From positions 1-20,539 of the forward strand of contig CAYTYA010000028.1 of NCBI GenBank assembly GCA_964442015.1: a stretch of 20,539 bases of DNA, in the 5' to 3' direction. The notes under the pieces are model-generated. The model did no database searches. It saw only the letters and a list, made by a program, of their open reading frames with translations, and was not told the DNA's origin. The DNA is from GCA-002701945 sp964442015 (GTDB lineage: Bacteria; Fidelibacterota; Marinisomatia; Marinisomatales; TCS55). Position 1 is the stretch's first letter. Each line of letters starts with the position of its first letter. This document shows, one piece after another, positions 15,126-20,539 of this stretch. A program made the position numbers and the translations under genes.

Positions 15126-16225
15126 GCTGCATCATTCTCTAATTGGTCATTATCAACACTTTTTAATTCTAAATCAATAATCTTATCCATTGGTTTTTCT
15201 AACTGACGTGCTCTTGGACCACTTAAATCATCATAATGTTTTTGTATTGTGCCAATACTCTTACCAAGAGCATTTAGCTTTTCTATGAATTTTTCCCATT
15301 GTTCTTTGAAAGCACTGACCATAGTCTGCATATCCCCGGCTCTTTGCTCTAAAGAAAAATTAGATACTGCCTGTCGAATGAGTGATAGAATAGCATATAA
15401 GGTTATTGGTGAACAAAGTAGGATCCTTTTAGATAAGGAAAAATCAATCAATTCCTTATCCTCCTGATTTAGAAATGAATAAATACTTTCATTGGGAATA
15501 AACATCAATACATAATCCACTGTGCCTGCTTCTGGATTGATATAATTACGTTTATCAATTTCTTTTATATGATTACGTACATCAGATAGAAATGCTTTCT
15601 TTTCGCTCTTTCGATCATTTTCACTTTCAGCAGCAAGGTAATTTTCATAATGACTAAGAGGAAACTTTACATCCATATTTATATGTCGGTCTTTGGGCAA
15701 ATAGAATGTGAAATCAGGCCGATCTCCTCCTTCTTGAATTTGTTTTGCATAATTAACACCTTCTACAAGGCCAATAAAGTTTAATATATCTTCCACCATT
15801 CGTTCTCCCCATTGACCCCGCGCTTGAGAACTAGACAAAATTTGTCTTAATTGAGAGGTTGTATCTGATAATTCATTGATTCCTTTTTGTGAGGCTTCCA
15901 TCTGGCCCTTCAGTTCAGAAGTTTGTTTGCCAAGTCCTTCCAAATGGTTTTTCATTTCCTTAATGCTAACGTCAATAAGCTTTTTCTTTTCATCCAATTG
16001 CACGTCAGAGGATTTCAATAGTTCACCAAACTTGTTTTCAGCTAGTTTCAAAAATGTTTCAATATTCTCATCTAACGCTTCACGTGATATGTTGCCAAAA
16101 ATCTCTTTTAACGCATCTTCTTTTACCTGAGAAGAGTCTAATTCCTTTTGGCGCATGAACCAGACGATTGTTGATCCAACAGCAAACCCAATCAGAAAAA
16201 GTATAATACCGCTAAATAATTCCAT
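15122..16225 (-). CDS. rmuC: RmuC-family DNA recombination protein
   Basis: A 367-residue protein of the RmuC family, which limits inversions and recombination at short repeats in E. coli; its biochemical activity is not well defined. It has an N-terminal membrane span (about 4-24, FSGIILFLIGFAVGSTIVWFM), then a long coiled coil (about 60-130, with QTSELKGQMEASQKGINEL). The conserved nuclease-like core follows: QARGQWGERMVEDILNFIGL, then RPDFTFYLPKDRHINMDVKFPLSHYENYL and VDYVLMFIPNESIYSFL. The RPDF...DVKFP positions correspond to the PD-(D/E)XK-like site. It is shorter than E. coli RmuC (475) mainly in the coiled coil and C-terminus. It lies 61 bp after the SDR gene and has no clear Shine-Dalgarno. 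Confidence 0.9.
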   Translation of the reverse strand: MELFSGIILFLIGFAVGSTIVWFMRQKELDSSQVKEDALKEIFGNISREALDENIETFLKLAENKFGELLKSSDVQLDEKKKLIDVSIKEMKNHLEGLGKQTSELKGQMEASQKGINELSDTTSQLRQILSSSQARGQWGERMVEDILNFIGLVEGVNYAKQIQEGGDRPDFTFYLPKDRHINMDVKFPLSHYENYLAAESENDRKSEKKAFLSDVRNHIKEIDKRNYINPEAGTVDYVLMFIPNESIYSFLNQEDKELIDFSLSKRILLCSPITLYAILSLIRQAVSNFSLEQRAGDMQTMVSAFKEQWEKFIEKLNALGKSIGTIQKHYDDLSGPRARQLEKPMDKIIDLELKSVDNDQLENDAA

Positions 16226-16286
16226 GGTTAAAAATACGCTAAAATTTTCTTTACATCTGCCATAACATTTATCTTTAATAAAAAGA

Positions 16287-16982
16287 TTATATTGACCGTC
16301 CTAATCCACCATCTACACGAATATTTTGTCCATTAACATAACTTGACTTATTCGATAATAAAAAAACCACTGTGTTCGCTATTTCAACGACCTTTCCTTC
16401 TCGTTTTGATGGAATCATTGAACGAATTTCATCACTAACATCAAAACTATCAACAAAGCCTGGCAATATATTATTCATACGTATACCATCTTTTGCATAT
16501 TGATCAGCGAATAATTTAACAAAAGCTGAAAGTCCTGCTCGAATTGTTGATGATGTAGGAAATAACACATTAGGATCCTTCGCACTATATGAAGAAATAT
16601 TTACTATTGAACCACCGTTTTTTTTCATAATGGGTACTGCTAATCTTGACATACGAACTACATTTAACAATAATAGATCAAAGGCCTCTTTCCATTCAGA
16701 ATCAGTTATTTTTAAAAGATTTCCTTTTGGAGGATGTCCTGTATTATTTACTATAGCATCAATTTGACCATATGTATCCATTGCGAGATCCACAATTTTA
16801 CTTAGATCATCTTGTTCTGTGACGCTTCCAACCATTCCAACCCCATCTAATTCTTTAGCAAGATCTATTACGCTATCTGTTCTCGACATTAAAACTAGAT
16901 TATATTTTTCTTTAGCAAGCGCATGAGCACATGCAGCGCCCATTCCCTTACTAGCAGCGGTTATGATTGCAACTTTATTCAA
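16287..16982 (-). CDS. SDR-fold protein lacking the YxxxK catalytic pair
   Basis: A 231-residue short-chain dehydrogenase/reductase fold. The nucleotide-binding motif TAASKGMG is at 8-15; NNTG (79-82) stands for NNAG; the strand GGSIVNISS ends at catalytic-type Ser130/Ser131. Where active enzymes have Tyr-x3-Lys, this has S144-S-T-I-R148 (then AGLSAFVKLFADQYAKDG), so Tyr becomes Ser and Lys becomes Arg. The C-terminal IRMNNILPGF and VNGQNIRVDGGLG keep the family pattern. It may still bind NAD(P), but classical oxidoreductase chemistry is doubtful; Y132 nearby might substitute. The start is TTG at 16982, six bases after the pepA stop; the only close ATG is out of frame and soon stops. FabG-type or sugar dehydrogenases are the nearest named relatives. 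Confidence 0.85.
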   Translation of the reverse strand: MNKVAIITAASKGMGAACAHALAKEKYNLVLMSRTDSVIDLAKELDGVGMVGSVTEQDDLSKIVDLAMDTYGQIDAIVNNTGHPPKGNLLKITDSEWKEAFDLLLLNVVRMSRLAVPIMKKNGGSIVNISSYSAKDPNVLFPTSSTIRAGLSAFVKLFADQYAKDGIRMNNILPGFVDSFDVSDEIRSMIPSKREGKVVEIANTVVFLLSNKSSYVNGQNIRVDGGLGRSI

Positions 16983-16988
16983 AAAAAA

Positions 16989-18482
16989 TCATGCCTCAAT
17001 TAGATCTAATACTAATCTAATTATATTACCTGAAGCCCCTTCCTTTGGAGTATATGGTTTTTCTCTTACTACACCTCCAATATCTGTTTCAGAATCATTC
17101 CATGCAGTCCCAGCAATATCAAAATGACACCATGGAATTCCATCCTTAACAAACTCCTTTAGAAAAGCACCTGCAGCAATAGTGCCAGCCTGCATCGGTG
17201 CCCCAGTATTTTTCACATCCGCAATCTTTGATCTAATTTGATGGCAATATTCTTTCCAAAGGGGAAGCTCCCAAACTCTCTCTGCTGTTGAATTTGAAGA
17301 AGATTTAACCTTCTTAATTAGCGTATCATCTGTACCCATAATACCAGTGGCTACATATCCAAGAGCAACAATGACTGCTCCGGTTAAGGTCGCAAAATCA
17401 AGTATATATTCTGGTTCATAATGTTTACTGGCATAGGATAAAGCATCTGCTAAAATTAATCGTCCTTCTGCATCCGTATTTAACACTTCAATAGTTTTAC
17501 CATTATATGCTTTTAAGATATCTCCAGGTTTATATGCTTTTGCTCCACTTAGATTTTCTGTTGAAGGGACTATCCCAACCACATTGATTTTTGGTTTTAA
17601 ATCAGCAATAGCATGCATTGTACCTAAAACCACAGCAGAACCACACATATCAAATTTCATTTCATCCATTTTAGCTGCTGGCTTTATGGAAATTCCACCA
17701 GAATCAAAAGTAAGACCTTTACCAACAAGGACTTTGGGCTTCTCCGTTTTCTTAGCACCCCAATATTCCATTAAAATAAATTTGGGCGGTTCATCCGTTC
17801 CTGCCGCAACACCAGCAAGACCTCCCATGCCCATTTTGATAATTTTTGTGCGATCAAAAACACGTACTCGCATCTTTCCCCGTTTTCCAATTTTTCGAGC
17901 TTCTTGTGCTAATTTTGTTGGAGTAGCAACATTCCCTGGATGATTTCCAAGATCTCTTGCAAAACAAACAGCATTTGCTATCAACGAACCTTTCCTTAAA
18001 CCAGATCTATCCCACGTACGTACAATAACCTTCTTCAACATAAAATTATTTTGTTTGTTCATCGTTTTATAATCAAGAAATTGGTAGGAAGCTAAAATAA
18101 TACCCTCTGATTGTGCCTGAGCTGCTCCATTCTTATCTTGAGCAAATTCTTCCATAAATAGATTAGCAAGTTTATTTCTCGTGGCCATCTTAACTGCTGT
18201 TCCACTTGCACGCCTAATCTGCTCTAAATCTAAATTTTTCTTTTCTCCTAATCCAACCGCTATTAAGCGATGCTTCTCACCATAAAAAATCATTGATTCA
18301 CCTGTGCGACCTGTCATGTCACCATTTTTAACGGCTGTTAGTAACTGCCCGCCCAAAGTTTTGTCAACATCTTTTGCCATTGGGGATAATTCCCCTTTAG
18401 AAAACACACCAACAGCTATCACATCTGATGGTAATTCGGACCAATTTTTTGTTGTGGCTGAAACTGTTTTTAAATGTGCCAT
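16989..18482 (-). CDS. pepA: Leucyl aminopeptidase (M17 family)
   Basis: Cytosolic two-metal hexameric exopeptidase removing N-terminal residues from peptides. The 497 residues match the family. The N-terminal domain (1-160) is variable, including VIAVGVFSKGEL. The catalytic domain begins at NHPGNVATPTKLA. It holds VGKGLTFDSGG with K255 and D260, K267 in the following turn, D278 in KFDMCGSA, and NTDAEGRL with D337, E339 and R341, the family signature. All metal ligands and the catalytic Lys and Arg are in place. ATG 18482 is preceded by AGGAG with five bases between. It follows acsA by 26 bp and is probably in the same transcript. Some M17 proteins also bind DNA (PepA/XerA), but that cannot be judged here. 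Confidence 0.96.
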   Translation of the reverse strand: MAHLKTVSATTKNWSELPSDVIAVGVFSKGELSPMAKDVDKTLGGQLLTAVKNGDMTGRTGESMIFYGEKHRLIAVGLGEKKNLDLEQIRRASGTAVKMATRNKLANLFMEEFAQDKNGAAQAQSEGIILASYQFLDYKTMNKQNNFMLKKVIVRTWDRSGLRKGSLIANAVCFARDLGNHPGNVATPTKLAQEARKIGKRGKMRVRVFDRTKIIKMGMGGLAGVAAGTDEPPKFILMEYWGAKKTEKPKVLVGKGLTFDSGGISIKPAAKMDEMKFDMCGSAVVLGTMHAIADLKPKINVVGIVPSTENLSGAKAYKPGDILKAYNGKTIEVLNTDAEGRLILADALSYASKHYEPEYILDFATLTGAVIVALGYVATGIMGTDDTLIKKVKSSSNSTAERVWELPLWKEYCHQIRSKIADVKNTGAPMQAGTIAAGAFLKEFVKDGIPWCHFDIAGTAWNDSETDIGGVVREKPYTPKEGASGNIIRLVLDLIEA

Positions 18483-18508
18483 ATAATCTCCTGTGTAATA
18501 AGTTAAAT

Positions 18509-20446
18509 TTATTTTTTTCCTTTTATAAGCTCTTCAACAACACTGGGATCTGCAAGTGTTGATGTATCGCCCATATTTTCCATATCTCCTTCTGCTATCT
18601 TTCTTAAGATTCGTCGCATAATCTTTCCAGAACGGGTTTTCGGTAAAGCAGGCGTGTACTGTATTTTATCTGGTTTTGCATGAGGACCAATAATCTTAGT
18701 TACACTATCCATAATTCCTTTATTTACTTCAGAATTCTCTACTGTCCCTGTCATTAATGTTACAAATGCATAGATCCCTTGGCCTTTTATTTCATGAGGA
18801 AAACCAACTACAGCAGCTTCTGCAACACCAGTAGCTTTTCCTATAGCACCTTCAACCTCTGCAGTACCAATACGATGACCAGAAATATTGAGTACATCAT
18901 CTACTCTTCCAGTTATCCAATAATAGCCATCCTTGTCTCGACGCGCTCCATCACCAGTGAAATAGTAACCAGGTGCTTGTGAGAAATATGTATCAATGAA
19001 TCGTTGATGATCACCATAAACCGTTCTCATTTGACCTGGCCAGGATTGCTTGATTGCTAGAAGCCCTTGAACATCATTGCCTTCTATTTCTTTTCCATCA
19101 TCTGATAATAGAACAGGCTCTATACCAAAGAAGGGGTTTGTTGCTGATCCAGGCTTAGTAGGTGTAGCACCTGGAAGTGGAGAAATTAATATTCCACCTG
19201 TCTCCGTTTGCCACCAAGTATCAACGATTGGACATTTCCCTTTTCCTACAATATTATAATACCACATCCATTCAGGCTCCTTAATTGGCTCTCCAACTGT
19301 GCCTAATAATTGTAAGCTTGAAAGATTTCGAGTTGTTACATGTTCATCACCTTCTTTCATTAAGGCTCGTAGTGCAGTAGGAGCTGTATAAAACTGTTTT
19401 ACTTTATGTTTATCAACCACATCCCAAAACCTTCCAAAGTCCGGATAATTAGGAACACCTTCAAACATTATAGTTACTGCTCGATTTGCTAAAGGACCAT
19501 ATACAATATATGAATGTCCTGTAATCCACCCAATATCAGCTGTACACCAATAAATATCACCGGGTTTGTAATCAAATATTTTTTCGTGAGTAAATGAAGT
19601 ATAAACAAGGTATCCACCTGTTGTATGCATTACGCCTTTTGGCGTTCCAGTGGAACCAGATGTATATAATATAAAAAGAGGATCCTCTGCATTCATTTCT
19701 TCAGGAGCACATTCCAAATCGGCATTTTCCATCATTTCATGCCACCATAGATCACGGTCACTTTTAATATCAACATCAACACCTGTTCTTTTAACAACTA
19801 TTACATGTTGAATAGAAGGTGTTTCAGACACTGCTTTGTCAGCATTTGCCTTCATCGGGATATTCTGTTTTATTCCACGGACTCCCGTGTCTTGTGTAAT
19901 CAATACTTTACATGAAGAATCATTAATACGATCTCGAAGAGATTCAGGGCTAAATGCGCCAAACACAACCGAATGAACTGCTCCTATCCTTGAACATGCG
20001 AGCATTGCAATAGGTAATTGAGGAACCATTTGCATATAAAGGCATACTCGATCACCCTTTTCTACTCCTATGCTTTTTAAAACATTAGCAAATTTTTTCA
20101 CCTCAGAAAGCAACTCATTATAAGTAAATGATTGGTCTTCTTGAGGATTATTTCCTTCCCATATGATAGCATTTTGATCGCCAAAGCCATTTTCAACATG
20201 ACGATCTAAACAATTATAGCTTACATTAAGCTTTGCACCATCGAACCACTTAATCGATCCCTTTACAAAATCATACTCCCGGACTTGATCCCATTTTTTA
20301 AACCAGGTTATACGTTCTGCAATTTCAGCCCAAAAAGTATCTGGATCTAATATGGATTTTTTATATAATTCTTGGTATTGACTGACAGAATTAATATCTG
20401 CATTATTTGAAAATTCTTTGTTCGGAGAAAATAGATTATCTGACAT
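18509..20446 (-). CDS. acsA: Acetyl-CoA synthetase (AMP-forming)
   Basis: Activates acetate to acetyl-CoA through acetyl-AMP. The 645 residues match bacterial Acs. Seen in order are the N-terminal ACAS domain (WFDGAKLNVSYNCLDRH), the AMP-binding P-loop YTSGSTGTPKG (about 261-271), DIGWITGHSYIVYGPL, VDTWWQTETGG, TGDGARRDKDGYYWITGR and the hinge GRVDDVLNISGHRIGTAEVE. The C-terminal motif PKTRSGKIMRR holds Lys608, the position acetylated in well-studied Acs enzymes (E. coli K609). The PKTRSGK context would permit control by a Pat/CobB-type system. ATG 20446 has AAGGA nine bases upstream. It is the first gene of the minus-strand run; a 6-bp inverted repeat (20493-20509) lies in its upstream region. 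Confidence 0.97.
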   Translation of the reverse strand: MSDNLFSPNKEFSNNADINSVSQYQELYKKSILDPDTFWAEIAERITWFKKWDQVREYDFVKGSIKWFDGAKLNVSYNCLDRHVENGFGDQNAIIWEGNNPQEDQSFTYNELLSEVKKFANVLKSIGVEKGDRVCLYMQMVPQLPIAMLACSRIGAVHSVVFGAFSPESLRDRINDSSCKVLITQDTGVRGIKQNIPMKANADKAVSETPSIQHVIVVKRTGVDVDIKSDRDLWWHEMMENADLECAPEEMNAEDPLFILYTSGSTGTPKGVMHTTGGYLVYTSFTHEKIFDYKPGDIYWCTADIGWITGHSYIVYGPLANRAVTIMFEGVPNYPDFGRFWDVVDKHKVKQFYTAPTALRALMKEGDEHVTTRNLSSLQLLGTVGEPIKEPEWMWYYNIVGKGKCPIVDTWWQTETGGILISPLPGATPTKPGSATNPFFGIEPVLLSDDGKEIEGNDVQGLLAIKQSWPGQMRTVYGDHQRFIDTYFSQAPGYYFTGDGARRDKDGYYWITGRVDDVLNISGHRIGTAEVEGAIGKATGVAEAAVVGFPHEIKGQGIYAFVTLMTGTVENSEVNKGIMDSVTKIIGPHAKPDKIQYTPALPKTRSGKIMRRILRKIAEGDMENMGDTSTLADPSVVEELIKGKK

Positions 20447-20492
20447 TTCAAGAGTTCCTTAAATATTTAATTGTTTATAGCATCCTCCAATA

Positions 20493-20509
20493 ATCTCTAT
20501 AAAAGAGAT
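20493..20509. repeat. Short inverted repeat upstream of acsA (possible operator)
   Basis: ATCTCT and AGAGAT flank five bases. The repeat is 47 to 63 bases before the acsA ATG, in the promoter region. A TATAAA follows on the minus strand nearer the gene (about 20474-20479). Short arms in AT-rich DNA make chance possible. Confidence 0.25.
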
Positions 20510-20539
20510 AATACAATTTATATTAAGGAAATTATTTTT

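Noticed and set aside
17584..17943. Plus-strand open frame of 119 codons inside pepA
   Set aside because: Antisense shadow of the conserved catalytic domain of leucyl aminopeptidase.

Overview
The window is AT-rich DNA from what looks like a Gram-negative bacterium: it has outer-envelope pilus genes, a periplasmic Spy/CpxP-type protein, and an ECF sigma/anti-sigma pair. Gene content and style (DUF4900-type pilus protein, AT-rich housekeeping genes, three-gene transhydrogenase) would fit a marine lineage of the FCB group such as Marinimicrobia/SAR406. That placement is inference from general resemblance, not from a marker gene. No tRNA, rRNA, CRISPR array, insertion sequence or phage gene was seen. 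The genes are densely packed, many with ATGA stop/start overlaps.

Layout. (1) 1-4335, minus strand: a type IV pilus/pseudopilus operon read right to left. It runs major pilin, PilT retraction ATPase, PilV/GspI-like and PilW/GspJ-like minor pilins, then a large PilX/DUF4900-like protein that runs off the left edge. No PilB, PilC or secretin lies in view. (2) 4526-7351, minus strand: pntAA-pntAB-pntB, a complete proton-translocating NAD(P) transhydrogenase with the alpha chain split in two. (3) 7532-8047, plus strand: msrA, divergent from pnt and converging within 1 bp on serC. (4) 8049-9134, minus strand: serC. Just upstream of it (9201-9226) is a strong intrinsic terminator that ends the next operon. 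(5) 9250-10678, minus strand: ECF sigma factor, single-span membrane protein with an extremely acidic outer domain (probable anti-sigma), and Spy/CpxP-like secreted protein, overlapping by 4 bp at each junction. This resembles a trans-envelope sensing cassette such as CnrYXH. A candidate ECF-type promoter sits in front of the sigma gene. (6) 10779-13787, plus strand: a 1002-residue UvrD-family helicase fused to a RecB-like nuclease with four candidate Fe-S cysteines. (7) 13798-20446, minus strand: a co-directional run acsA, pepA, SDR, rmuC, small exported protein, EamA transporter.

How the genes fit together. Most of the window is ordinary core metabolism (acetate activation, peptide turnover, serine synthesis, NADPH supply, methionine repair) plus surface pili and DNA repair. 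I do not see a clear new defence or mobile system. The least ordinary items are the sigma/acidic anti-sigma/basic Spy-like cassette, the stand-alone helicase-nuclease, an SDR without the YxxxK catalytic pair, the His-to-Asn change at PntB position 91, and the compact pilin-PilT-minor pilin order.
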